A DNA stretch of 64,000 nt from Eupeodes corollae (Eukaryota; Arthropoda; Insecta; Diptera; Syrphidae). This document shows, piece by piece, positions 35,590 through 48,030 of the stretch (the stretch's first letter is position 1; every line of letters begins with the position of its first letter). A program made the translations under genes and the position numbers. Location: positions 36,855,136 to 36,919,135 of the forward strand of contig NC_079149.1 of the NCBI RefSeq assembly GCF_945859685.1. The letters are read 5' to 3'. The notes below the pieces were generated by a model, which was given only the letters and a program-made list of their open reading frames with translations, was not told where the DNA came from and did not search any database.

Positions 35590-38500
35590 CCTGAGTCTGG
35601 ATTCTATCTCTCATCTTGTTTCGAAGAATTTATATAGAAGACTTAAAATGATCCACCAGGCAAGCATACAGCGTAGCAGGTATTATATGTGTTGCTTGTT
35701 TTTGTATTCAGTCTTTCTTCTAAGAAAAAAAAACCTAAACAATGTGAGTTTTGTGTTAGTTGCTTTTTTTTTCCTACAAGTACGATCGCCAACAAAACTG
35801 CTCTGAGCTTGAGCACTCCCACTTCTTTCATTCTTTTTCGCTATCAATAACTTCTAAGGAAAAAAAAAACAAAAATAGACAAGAAGTAAAATAGAAATAA
35901 AACAAAACAACATTTTGCGAAATGCGAGACAAAACAGAACAAAAAAAGTAACCTTCACTCTTTCAACATGAACGAATTTTTACAGAGCTGTCGCCACAAA
36001 AGGAAATAAAAGTATGGTATAGCGACATTGAAAAGTTATATACCTACGAGTAATAGTGCAGAAAAATAATTATTATCTACTTCATTTTTTCGAAAAAAAA
36101 AACAGAGTAAACAGTTGACTGTATTCTATTTTATTTAAAATTAGTTGTGGAAACAATAAAAATGCAAAAATGTTACACAAGCCATTATTAATTACATCGT
36201 GACATTTCCGAATATCTCTGTTTCATGTCTGGATTCAGTTTTAATTTAGCTTTTTCATTTAAGTAAAAATATTTTTGGAATTTTTTCATCTACATAACTA
36301 TTTCTAAACAAAAAACCCACAATAAACTTCCAATTGTTCAACTGTTAAAGGCAGGGCTTGGAATATTTCTCTAAATCTGAACAGATAATACTCTTCAGAG
36401 CCTTAAGAACTTTTTTTAAGAGCATTCCTGAAACAAAAATTAAAATAAATGGAACTTAAATGTGCTTAAAGCATTCTCTTATTCATAAACACAAATACTG
36501 ATGGTACCAGGTTATCATACTTAAATAGAGGACTAAATTGATCCACCAGGCAAGCATGCTTGGTAGCAGGTATTATTTTTGTTGACTCTTAAAAAAAACT
36601 TAAATAGTGCGATTGTAGTGTTAGTAGCTTATTTTTATCCTTTAACCCCGATTACCCACACTATTGCTTAAAAAGTAACCACTCCCCTTTCTTTCAGACT
36701 TTTTCGCTATCAATAACTATTCAAAAAAAAATCATAGACAAAGAAGAAGAAAAACAAAAATAAAAACAAAACATTTTTAACACGAAATTCAAGACAAGAC
36801 AGAAAAACAGTAACCTTTATTCTCTCAGCATGATGATGCCTAATATATAGAATTTCCAGAGTTGTCGCCCCCAGAAGGAGCTAATACTAATAATTATTGT
36901 TAAAATATATAATGACTACTTTTGTTCAACGCAATCTTTCGTTTGTAGACTTAAAAAAATGTATAGAGGCATTTAAAAATAAATGCCCCAAAAGTCAGCT
37001 GTTGGAAAAAGACCTTGCAACAGTCCCTTAAATTTAAAAGGTGTATACTAGTCAGGGTCTTACGAATGTTAACATTTTAACTAAGCTTTCATCAATGCCA
37101 AAAGCAGCTACTTGCCTGTTTTGGTAATATTGTTTTTCAAATTTTATAATGTTCCTTGTTGGTCATGATGATCGCCGAATATGGAAAATTCAAAAAAATT
37201 GACAGCTGAATGGGATATTTGTAACTTGGAAGCTATTTAAAATTCCTAAATCTCTGAACATTTTTCACAAAATTAAAAAAAAAAAAAACTTTAATGTGCT
37301 AAATAATAATTCTCTTAAGTCTCTAACCGTTGAAAGAGTATAATCCACAAATATATATGTATGGATCGTATGATTGTATATAATCTTATTCATAAACAAA
37401 CTAAAAAAAACAATAATACTTTTGATGTACCAGGCGATCATAAATAGAAGACTGTAATTGGTCAACCAGCAAGTTTTTTTTTGTAGCTGGTTGTCTGTTC
37501 TTGCATTCATTCTTTCTTCTAAGAAAAAAAGCTTAAGCAACGCGATTTTTGTATTAGTTGCTTCTTTCTATCCTACAATCCTGATCACCCACACTTCTTC
37601 ATAAAGAGAGACCAATCCTATTTCTTTCAAACCTTTTCTCTATCAATATAACTTTCACCAAAAAAATTAAAGACAAAGAAGAAGAAAAAAAACAAAACAA
37701 CAATACGAAAAGCAAGCCAAAAGAAATCATAATCAAAAAAGAAGAGAAATAGAAATGCAAAGAAGAAAAATAGAAATAGAAACAAAACAATAATGCGAAA
37801 GGCGAGCCAAGGTGGAACAAAAAAAAGCTTTACTCTCTTTCAGCAAGATGATGCATACATGCCAGAGTTGTCATCCTTAATAGGAATTTAAAGTATGTTA
37901 TAGCAAAATTTAAAAGTAACATAATATTGTAACAAAATAATGATTATGCACTACATTTTTTCTAAAATTGAAAAATTGAGTTAGCAGTTAATTGCATCTT
38001 TTTTTTGTTTAAAATTAGTCCAAAATTTCAAAAAAATGAAGTACTAATTTGACAGTCGTCGTTTTTAGACTTGACAAGGTATAGGCACTTTTAAAAATAA
38101 ACTTCAATTGTCAAAAAAAAAGTTTCAATTGTCAAAAAAAGTCTTTGGAATATTCTCCTTAACCTGAACAAAACATACTCTTAAGAGTTTTAAGAACTTT
38201 ATTAATGGACTCCTTGAAACAAATTAAAATAAATCGAACTTTAATGTACTTAAATACGCTTTTATTAATACAAAAAAGTTCTTTTGAGGTACCAGGCGAT
38301 CATACATAAATTACTTAAATAGATGACTAATTCATCTACCAGTCAAGCACGCTTTGTAGCAGGTATAATTTTTGTTACATGTTTTTACATCTATTCTTTT
38401 TTCAAAGAGAAAAAAAAACTTTAACATGTTAGCTTCTTTCTATCCTATAACCCGGATAGCTCACACTATTGCTTAAAGGGTGACCGCTCTCACTCTTTCG

Positions 38501-41500
38501 ATCTGTTTCGCTATCAATAATTGTTAAAAAATCATAAATAAAGAAGAAGAACAGCAAAAGTAAAAACAAAACAACATTTTTAATACGAAATTCACGACAA
38601 GTCGAAAAAAGTAACTCTTACTCTTTCAGCAAAACGATGTATAAAATAGAATTTTTATAAGAGTTGTCGCTCCAAAAGCAGGTTAAAGTATGTTACAGCA
38701 AAATCGGAAAGAAAATATTGTAAAAATAATATAATGATTCTTTTTGTTCAACTACAACTTGCGTTTATAGACCTGAAAAAGGTATAGAGTCATTTAAAAA
38801 TAAATTTCCAAACATTGAACTTTTTACTAAGCTTCCATCAATACGAAAGCAGCTTATTCCAGTAATATTGGTAATACTGTTTTTCAAATTATATAAAATA
38901 TATTGTTCCTTGTGTGTCAACATGATCGCTAAATATGCTAAAAAATTGCCGATTGGGATATTTGTGACTTGGAATTTATTATAAATTCCTAAATGACCTA
39001 ACAAATTGTACAAAATTAAAATGCACAAAACTTAAATCTGCTAAATTATAACATCCCTAAGTCTCTAACCATTAAAAAAGTATAATAAAATAATAATCTT
39101 ATAATAAAAAAAAAAAAAACACTTTTTATGTACCAGGTGATCATACTTAAATAGAAGACTAAAATTGGTCCACCAGACAAGAATCCTACGTAGCATAGCA
39201 GGTATTATTCTTGTTGCTTTTTTGCATTCATTCTTTCTTCCAAGAGAAAACAAGTTTAGCATCAGTTATGTATTAGTGGTTTTTTTTTCTATCCTACAAT
39301 CTTCATCACCCACTTCTTCTATCAATATAACAAAAAAAAAATTCTAGTCAAAGAAGAAAAATAGAAATACAAACGAAACAATAATGCGAAAGGTGAGCCA
39401 AGACGTAACAAAAAATAAGCTCTAAAATAGAATTTCTTTCCAGAATTGTCATAGCAAAATCAGACAATTCAAAAATATTGATTTCTTTTGTTGAATTCCA
39501 TCATTCGTTTTGGGGCTTTTAAAGGGAAATTCAAAAATAAACTTCAAAATAGTCAGCTTTTAAAAAAACTGCCTAAATCCGAACAAACTCGTATATACTA
39601 TGCAGAGTCTTAAGAATTTTATTAAAATAATTCTTCAAAACCGGGCAACTATGCTGCGTAGTTGATATTATTTTTGCCATCTGTTGAGCAAATCATTCTT
39701 TAACCTTTTTTGGCATCATGATTCATGATCGCTTGATTTACAAAATTGAAAAAATTGTCAACTCAATGGGAGGTCTGTGACTTTTGCAATTTAATGGTCT
39801 TTAATGAAAAAAACCATTGAAGTCTAACGACTTTCACAAAATCTCTCTCTCTCTCCTAAAGTAGACATTAGTAAAATCCTTATTCATAACAAAAAAAAAA
39901 ATAATGTCGATGTACTAGGCGATCATAAATAGGACTAGAATTAGTCCACCAGGCAAGTTTGTTTTATAGGAGGTATTATTTTCGTTGTCTGTTTTTGCAT
40001 TCATTCTTTTTTCCAAGAAAAAAAAGGCTTATTAAGTGCTTCTTTCTATCCTACAATCCTGATCACCTTAAAGACTGACCAGTGACCACTCATATTTCTT
40101 TCAATCTTTTTCGCTATCAATATAACTTCCACCAAAAAAATCATAGACAAAGAAGAACATAAATAAAAATAAAAACATAAACAACAATACGAAAAGCAAG
40201 CCAAAAAAAATCGTAATCAAAGAAAAAGAAAAATATTAAAAGAAACAAAACAATAATGCGAAAGGCGAGCCAAGATGGAACAACAAAAAAGCTTTACTCT
40301 CTTTCAGCAAGATGATGCATACATTCCAGAGTTGTCATCCTAAATAATGATTATGCACATTTTTTCGAAATTTGAAAAACTGAGTTAACAGTTAATTGTA
40401 TCTTTCTTTGTTTTAAATTAGTCCCAAGTTAAGTGCTTATTTGACAGTCGTCGTTTTTAGACTTAAAAATGTATAGGCGCTTTTATAAATTAAGTTCCAA
40501 AAGTTTAATTTTCTAAAAAAGTCTTTGAAATTTCTCCTAAATCATAAACATACTCTTCAGAATTTGAAGAACTTTATTTATAGAATCCTTGAAAACCAAT
40601 GAAAATAAGTAGAACTTAATGTGCTGAAATATTCTTAAATAAATTAAAAAAAGTACTTTTGTCGTACCAGGCGATCATACTTAGATAACTTAAATAGAAG
40701 ACTAATTCATCCACCAGGCAAACATGCTTTGTAGCAGGTATTATTTCGGTTGCATGTTTTTACATTCATTTTTTTTTTTAAAGAAGAGAGACTAAAACTG
40801 AGAGCTTCTTTCTATGCTATAATCCTGATACCCCAGACTATTACTTAAAGAGTGACCGCTCCCACTTCTTTCAATCTTTTTCGCTATCAATAATTGTCTA
40901 ACAAAAAAAGTCATACACATAGAAGAACAAAAACAAAAATAAAACAACATTTTTAATACCAAATTCGCGACAAGTCGAAAAAAGTAACCCTTACTCTTTC
41001 AGCAAAAAGATGTATAATATAGAATTTTTTCCAGAGTTGTTGCCCTAAAATTAAGTAAAAGTATGTTATAGCAAAATCGGAAAGTAAAATAATATTGTTA
41101 AAAAAAGAATGGTTATTTTTGTTTAACTCCATCTTGCGTTTACAGGCTTGAAAAAAGTATAGAGGCATTTAAAAATAAATACGCAAAAATTCAACTGTTG
41201 CATTAAGAGCTTGTTAAAATCTAATACTAATACTAATGCTCCTTGTTAGTCAGCATGATCGCCGAATATGCAAAACTGAAAAAAAATTGTCATTTTATTG
41301 AAATTTAAAATTCCTAAATCACCTAACAACTTGTACAAAATTAAAATGCACAAAACTTAAATCAGCTAAATTATAACATCCCTAAGTCTCTAACCATTGA
41401 AAGAGTATAATCCACAAATATATATGTATAGATCGTATGATTTTGTATATAATCTTATTCATAAACAAAAAAAAAACACTTTTGATGTACCAGGCGATCA

Positions 41501-43560
41501 TACATAGAAGACTAAAATTGGTCTACCAGACAAGCATACTGCGTAGCAGGTATTATGCGTGTTCCTTTTTTTGCATTCGTTCTGTCTTCCAAGAGAAAAA
41601 AAAGCAATAATTATGTATTAGTGGCTTCTTTCTATCCTACAATCCCCATCACCGACATTACTGCCTTAAGAGTGACCACTCCCACTTCTTTCTTTTTTTC
41701 GCTATCAATATAATTTTTACCAACAAAAATCAAAGAAGAAGAAAAATAGAAACACAAACAAAACAACAATACGAAAGGCGAGCCAAAATAGAATCAAAGT
41801 CAAAGAAGAAAAATAGAAATACAAACGAAACAAAAATGCGAAAGGCGAACCAAGACGGAACAAAAAAAATAAGCTTTACTCTCTTTCAGCACGATGAAGA
41901 ATTGAAGAAACAGAATTCCTTTCCAGAGCTGCCGCCCAAAAAGTAAAAGTCAACTGTTAGAAAAAGTGTTTCCCCATATATACTCCGCAGAATTGTTTTT
42001 GAAGAATTCTTCAAAACTCAACTCTACTCTGCCTCACTAGGCTGCGTAGTTGTTTTTATTTTTGCCATCTGTTGAGCAAATCTTTCTTTAACATCTTTTG
42101 GCATCATGATTCATGATCGCTTGATTTAAAAAATTGAAGAAAAAAAATTGTCATCTAAATGGAAGGTCTGCGATTTCTGAAATTCAATGGTTTTTAATGA
42201 TCATAATCATCCCACGACCAACCTAAATCTCCTAAATTAACCAGTTCCTTATTCATAACAACAACAAAAAAATACTTTTGATGTACCAGGCGATCATAAA
42301 TAGGAGACTAGAATTAGTCCGCCAGTCAAGTTTGTTTTGTAGGAGGGATTATTTTCGTTGTCTGTTTTTGCATTCATTCTTTCTTCTTAGAAAAAAAGCG
42401 CGAGTTTTTTTATTAGTTGCTTCTTTCTATCGTACAATCCTGAATTCCTGATCACCCACATTACTGCTTTGAGAGTGACCACTCCTACTTCTTTTAATCT
42501 ATTTCGCTATCAATATACATTACGTTCGCCAAAAAAAATATAGACAAAGAAGAAGAAAAAAAGAAATAAAAACAAAACAACAATACGAAAGGCGAGCCAA
42601 ACAAAAATTATAGTCAAAGGAGAAGAAAAATAGAAACACAAAGAAGAAGAAAAATAGAACTACAAATGAAACAATAATGCGAAAGGCGAGCAAAGACGGA
42701 AAAACAAAAATAAGCTTTACTCTCTTTCAGCACGATGATTCATTAAACAGAACTCCTTTCCAGAGCTGCCACCCAAAAAAGGAAGTAACAGTATGTTATA
42801 GAAAAATAAGAGTGTACAAAAATAGAGATTTCTTTTGTTCAACTCCATCATTCGTTTTAAGACTTGAAACGGTATAGGGAAATTTAAAAATAAACTTCAA
42901 AATAGTCAACTGTTAAAAAAAAATGTTTCCCCTAAATACGAACAAAATATACTCTGCAGAGTTTGAACCATTGTATTCAAAGAATTCTTCAAAACTTAAC
43001 TCCGACTCGCAACTAATCTGCGTATTTGATAATATTTTTGCCATCTGAGCACATCTTTTGGCAACATGATCGCTTGATTTACAAAATTGAAAAAAAAACT
43101 AAATGGGAGGTCTGCAACTTCTGAAATTTAATGAGTTTTAAAAACCACAATCGCCTAATGACTTTCACAAATCAAAATAAATAAAACCTCAAAAAACCTC
43201 AACCTCCTAAAGTAGCCATTAAAAAAGCATAATCCTAATTCATTACACAAAAAAAATACTTTTGATGTACCAGGCGATCATACTACGTAGCAGGTATTGT
43301 TTTCGCCATCTATTTTTCCATTCATTTTCATTGTCCGTTACCATTTCCAACAAATATCAATAAAGAAAAAAAGGAGGCGCATAGAGAGAACACAAATGTA
43401 GGACGACATGCAAAAACACCTTCTTTGTCAGCATGAGCGCCTAGTGAATTATTGGATTTTTTCTATGAAACGATTTTAAAAAAATCTTCAGTGCGATTTT
43501 ATGTACCAGGCGAACATGCCGTAAAATAAGGAACAACTAATTTTTTTTGTTTTCCTTGCA
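35590..43560 (+). repeat. Large tandem array of 0.76-0.98-kb monomers in a three-monomer higher-order pattern
   Basis: The phrase GTACCAGGCGATCAT, or a one- to two-base variant, recurs at about 36504, 37430, 38291, 39130, 39910, 40666, 41486, 42283 and 43267, with a truncated copy at 43503 and an earlier unit starting near 35640. Each unit then has, in the same order, GTAGCAGGTATTA, CTTTCTATCCTACAATCC, TTTCGCTATCAATA, an A-rich stretch ending ACGAAAGGCGAGCCAAGA or an ACGAAATTC variant, CTTTACTCTCTTTCAGCA, and CCAGAGTTGTCGCC. Three monomer types alternate: units at 37430 and 39910 share one tail, 38291 and 40666 another, 39130 and 41486 a third. Same-type spacing is about 2.36-2.48 kb. No long open frame exists. 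It is satellite-like DNA or a tandemly duplicated non-coding segment. Confidence 0.85.
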
Positions 43561-44415
43561 TTGATTTTCGATATAAATAATAATATAATAAATAATATAT
43601 AGTTTCGTCATTATCTTTTCCTATTCATATTTTCTTTTAATATTTTGTTTCTCCTTAATTACACTCAAAGAAATTGAGGAGAGTGGGTGTGGCCAATCCC
43701 AGAGTACCGTTTGCGATCCAGATTATATTTTATATAGTTAGAAACTAACACAACAAGCGTACTTTTACCTTTTGCTTTGTTTTCCCTTCAAAGTATTGGT
43801 GAAGGACGGAATGTAGAAAAGATCTAAAAACAAAAAAAAGGAAAAGAACACTTACTACGCATCATGATCGCCTAGTGCAGAGCACTAGCTCTGTGAAAAG
43901 AGTTCTTTTGATTATTTGGTTTCGCGAATCGTATATTACATATGGGATATGCAGAGACAGAAAGAGAAAAAGGAAGCGAATGAAGAGATTATGGAATGGA
44001 AAGAGGAAAGTTATTATTTTTAAGTAAGAAGATAAAAGAAATGTGGAGTTCAGACACAGTGGAACAAAACTAAGCATTTTTTAAATCATTGAAATTCTTA
44101 ACTATAAAAAGTAACGAATGAAATTTTTTTTATTTTTGGAATATTAATAAATATTTAAACCTGAAGTGAATAAAAAATTAATAGAAAGATGATGATGATG
44201 CTAGGTACCTGAATCATTTTTAAAGCGGAACTGACGTTTATATGCTTTTTACAGATGATAAAAAATATATCTTACCACTTTTAAATTATGTACAAAAAGT
44301 TAAAAAAAAACACAAATAAGTAGTAGTTATGTTCTATTTACTATTGTTTACTTTAATTTTGATAAATAAACTTAAACTGAAATTAATGTACATTTTTTGT
44401 ATATCATTTCTTTAG
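43561..44415. other. Non-coding spacer after the tandem array
   Basis: A/T-rich unique sequence. A purine-rich tract (GAGACAGAAAGAGAAAAAGG) lies near 43950-43970. No gene is recognised until the acceptor-like site before 44416. Confidence 0.5.
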
Positions 44416-44850
44416 GATGAGGAAATCATTGATTGAGATTGATGTCAAATGGTTCAGCTGGTTCAGCATCGTAACAGGATGCAGTGATAGAAGGGTACTC
44501 GGAATGATAGTATCTTGATGGAACTATATCAGTTCATATTGTAAGTACTTCAATTTAAGGTTTCAGTTTCTATAGTTTTTTAATAAAATATCGTTTTGTA
44601 GGCATTCACATAGTAAAACCAATCGGCAAAGATGGAGAATCCATTCGCATGTATCAGAACGAATTTTATGACACCAAGACATTATAATCGTTTGATTCTG
44701 GGGATCACATTATTACAAGAACAACTTTGATAACTTTGACACTCCTTAAGCCCCTTTATTCCAGCAGTTGTCTTCAGTCTGGCGTTCTAAAAGAAAAAGA
44801 TACAAAAACTGTAGAATGCTTTAATAAATAAATGTATTTTCAAAATATGT
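44416..44850 (+). other. Candidate 3' end of a spliced transcript (two exons, unknown gene)
   Basis: A pyrimidine-rich acceptor (ATCATTTCTTTAG) ends at 44415. An exon of 125 bases follows to a perfect donor GTAAGT at 44541, and a 61-base intron ends TTTTGTAG at 44601. The last exon runs to AATAAA signals at 44823-44830, followed by GT-rich sequence. In the last exon the frame IHIVKPIGKDGESIRMYQNE continues to a stop at about 44687 and looks protein-like. In the first exon the matching frame meets a stop. On the opposite strand the first exon holds another protein-like run (YYHSEYPSITASCYDAEP), and a strong acceptor (TTTTTCTTTTAG) faces the other way near 44785. It may be a pseudogene, a non-coding RNA or a real gene end. 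I do not recognise the protein. Confidence 0.35.
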
Positions 44851-45067
44851 TGTGTATGGTTTTTAATTTTATTTTGTTGTTTAACATTTTTTTCTTATGA
44901 TTACATTTACTTGATATAGTGTTAAAAAGAAAATCAAGTGAGAAATTAAATACATGTTCTTAAAATAGACATCAATTTTTCTATTTTAAAACATACGTAT
45001 TTGCAATTTTTAAAGTAAATTAAAAACAGCTTTTACATCTACATCCGTGTTGACGAAACATATAAAA

Positions 45068-46190
45068 AAAGAGGCTGGGATGCGACCCACACTGATAACT
45101 TCTCATCCTGTCTGTCGATTTGTCTTGCTTAAAAGTTTTTTTTTACCTAATTTGTGTACTATTTTTTACGAAAAAACGAACTGTTGGATTTTTATATAAA
45201 AATTACTGAATATCGAAAACAATATTTTCTGTGAAATAAAATGAGTTTGAAGCCAATATTTTTTATTTTTGAAAAGCTATTTGTGTCGAAAGTAAATTTT
45301 TACCAAACTTTAGTATTGTTTTATTTTTTGTAAAAAAAACTATCAATTCGATTTTTTTTCAAAATTTAATCGAATGTTGAAAAAAATATTTCTTATAAGA
45401 TAAAATTAGCTTAAAGCCAATATTTCAAATTTTTGAAAAAGATATTTGAGTCGAAAATCAATTTTTACCAACTTTTTTAAAACTTTTTTAGGTTTTTAAT
45501 TTTTTGTACAAAAACTGTAAGTTCGATTTTTTTAAAAATGTTACTGTTTGTTGACAACAATATTTCTTATAAGATAAAATAAGTTTGAAGTATTATTTCA
45601 AGTTTTTGAAAAGATATTTGAATCGATATTCAATTTTTACCAACTTTGAGTAATGTTTTTTTTTAGATTTTTATTTTTTATAAAAAAACTGAATTCGATT
45701 TTTCTCAAAATTTTATCAGATGTCAAAAACATTATTCTTCGTTCCACAAAATTGTTTTGGATATGAAATCATATTTTAGTCGTAAAAGGTTTGGAGGTGA
45801 CAAATTTTTTTTTTCATTAAAAAAACCGTAAATGGATTTTTTTTCAAAAAATATACTTCTTTGATATCACGTTACAATATATTATATAAAATTTAATTCA
45901 AGTCTTAGGTTAACCAAAATGTTCACCTTTTTTTTCAAACTGCTATGGTAAAAAAATCACCCACGCAATTTTCTTGAGAGCCCTTTCTGCATCTTTCTGC
46001 CTTATTATCTGTATAACAAAATTTATTTGAAATCGATTTCTCTTCTGGTTCTTGAGGTATGGACGACGAAAAAAACGTCACGAACGAACGAACGTGAGTA
46101 CGTCGTACACACGCTTGCACAGACATCGTTCTAAAAATCTTTTATTTCGGCTCTAGGGAGCTTGAAACGTCGAGAAAAAGGAAGTTACAA
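45068..46190 (+). repeat. A/T-rich dispersed repeat, copy 2
   Basis: It opens with GAGGCTGGGATGCGACCCAC, matching copy 1. Tandem units of about 163-174 bases follow (the TTTGAAGCC-like phrase at about 45247, 45410 and 45584). A right part then reads CACGCAATTTTCTTGAGAGC, TTCTGGTTCTTGAG and GACGACGAAAAAAACGTC with a CGAACGAACG run, ending near GAAACGTCGAGAAA at about 46177. The right part recurs at 59940-60262 (inverted) and at 61060-61395. Confidence 0.75.
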
Positions 46191-46379
46191 AGCATTAATC
46201 TTCGATTACCAGAGTTTCGTTTTCCTTGAGATGAGATATGGGCTGCATTTTTACACCTTATTTTCTTACAGATTCAGGAAGGTCTGTACCTATTTTCATC
46301 TGTTTCGAATTTTCTTTTTTGTTTATGATTAACAGGCACTCAAGGGGTTGTTAATACCCTTAACATATTTAAAGTATAA

Positions 46380-46726
46380 ACACTGTGCGAGCTTTAGAGA
46401 AACATTGAAGGATTAAAGAGGAGATACCTATTCACATTGGTCTTAAAGTTTTGAATATCAAAATGATAGGGAAAACATAGCACATTCTCGATGTGCGGTT
46501 AAAAAAAAATCTCTATACTTGACAGTACGCCCAAAATTGAGCTCAAGGTTAAACTGATACTCATTCCTAGAAGTACGAGTATTACGGCTGAATTGCTCGA
46601 GGGGGGGAATGCAACTGGCTAATTCGTCAGAACACTGTTTTTAAAAATATCGGTAGATCAACGAAAGGCATGAAACATTGCAGTGGTGTTCGAGTGACGT
46701 AATTTTGTCGGTTATAAACGGTGATA
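46380..46726 (-). mobile_element. LINE family A copy, 3' part (left of the mariner)
   Basis: This matches the 3' region of the family A copy at 12300-12670 (for example AAATTGAGCTCAA and GGGGGGAATGCAACTGGCT). The element continues after the mariner at 48031. Confidence 0.7.
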
Positions 46727-48030
46727 TTTTAAGAGCTTGAGAACTTTTAAAAAAAAAAAACGCATAAAATTTGCAAAATCTCATCGATTCTTTATTTGAA
46801 ACGTTAGATTGGTCCATGACATTTACTTTTTGAAGATAATTTCATTTAAATGTTGACCGCGGCTGCGTCTTAGGTGGTCCATTCGGAAAGTCCAATTTTG
46901 GGTAACTTTTTCGAGCATTTCGGCCGGAATAGGCCGAATTTCTTCGGAAATGTTGTCTTCCAAAGCTGGAATAGTTGCTGGCTTATTTGGGTAGACTTTA
47001 GACTTGACGTAGCCCCACAAAAAATAGTCTAAAGGCGTCAAATCGCATGATCTTGGTGGCCAACTTACCGGTCCATTCCTTAAGATGAATTGTTCTCCGA
47101 AGTTTTCCCTCAAAATGGCCATAGAATCGCGAGCTGTGTGGCATGTAGCGCCATCTTGTTGAAACCACATGTCAACCAAGTTCATTTCTTCCATTTTTGG
47201 CAACAAAAAGTTTGTTAGCATTGAACGATAGCGATCGCCATTCACCGTAACGTTGCGTCCAACAGCATCTTTGAAAAAATACGGTCCAATGATTCCACCA
47301 GCGTACAAACCACACCAAACAGTGCATTTTTCGGGATGCATGGGCAGTTCTTGAACGGCTTCTGGTTGCTCTTCACTCCAAATGCGGCAATTTTGCTTAT
47401 TTACGTAGCCATTCAACCAGAAATGAGCCTCATCGCTGAACAAAATTTGTCGATAAAAAAGCGGATTTTCTGCCAACTTTTCTAGGGCCCATTTACTGAA
47501 AATTTGACGTTGTGGCAGATCGTTCGGCTTCAGTTCTTGCACGAGCTGTATTTTATACGGTTTTACACCAAGATCTTTGCGTAAAATCTTCCATGTGGTC
47601 GAATAACACAAACCCAATTGCTGCGAACGGCGACGAATCGACATTTCACGGTCTTCAGCAACACTCTCACAGACGCAATATTCTCCTCTGCACGCACTGT
47701 ACGCATTCGTGTGGTTGGTTTAATGTCGAATAAAGTAAACTGAGTGCGAAACTTGGTCACAATCGCATTAATTGTTTGCTCACTTGGTCGATTATGTAGA
47801 CCATAAATCGGACGTAAAGCGCGAAACACATTTCGAACCGAACACTGATTTTGGTAATAAAATTCAATGATTTGCAAGCGTTGCTCGTTAGTAAGTCTAT
47901 TCATGATGAAATGTCAAAGCATACTGAGCATCTTTCTCTTTGACACCATGTCTGAAATCCCGCGTGATCTGTCAAATACTAATGCATGAAAATCCTAACC
48001 TCAAAAAAATCACTCTTTAGTTTTATCGCC
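46727..48030 (-). mobile_element. DD41D (rosa-type) mariner inserted in LINE family A
   Basis: About 1.3 kb, with TA at 46725-46726 and 48031-48032. The boundaries are taken from where homology to the LINE copy at 12640-12730 stops and restarts; with these TAs the LINE spacing is restored. The inverted ends are weak by eye (AAGAGCTTGAGAA inside the left end against AAAGAGTGATTTT inside the right end), so the ends may be off by 5-15 bases. Confidence 0.75.
46823..47904 (-). pseudogene. DD41D mariner transposase, single frameshift
   Basis: About 360 residues from MNRLTNEQRLQIIEFYYQNQ to the final EIIFKK. The N-terminal part is a helix-turn-helix (SEQTINAIVTKFRTQF). The catalytic core has ILFSDEAHFWLNGYVNKQNC with the first Asp, WFQQDGATCHTARDS with the second, and PPRSCDLTPLDYFLWGYVKS with the third. 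The last two are separated by 41 residues, the spacing of the rosa group described from tephritid flies and other insects. The only visible lesion is a frameshift near 47662-47672, where a GA-rich stretch appears to have lost one or four bases before VAEDREMSIRRRSQQLG. The rest is uninterrupted, so the insertion is recent compared with its LINE host. Confidence 0.88.

Noticed and set aside
37265..37820. Phe/Leu-rich membrane-protein-like frames on the minus strand
   Set aside because: They are reverse translations of A-rich links in the tandem monomers (runs of AAAG/AAAC) and shift between monomers.
35590..43560. CRISPR-like array or rDNA spacer
   Set aside because: Units are near 0.8-0.9 kb, diverged and without spacers of fixed size, in insect DNA. 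No rRNA gene sequence is visible on either side.
46035..46125. CGAACGAACG-rich stretch as a promoter or insulator
   Set aside because: The same stretch recurs in other copies of the dispersed repeat, so it is part of that repeat and not a local regulatory site.
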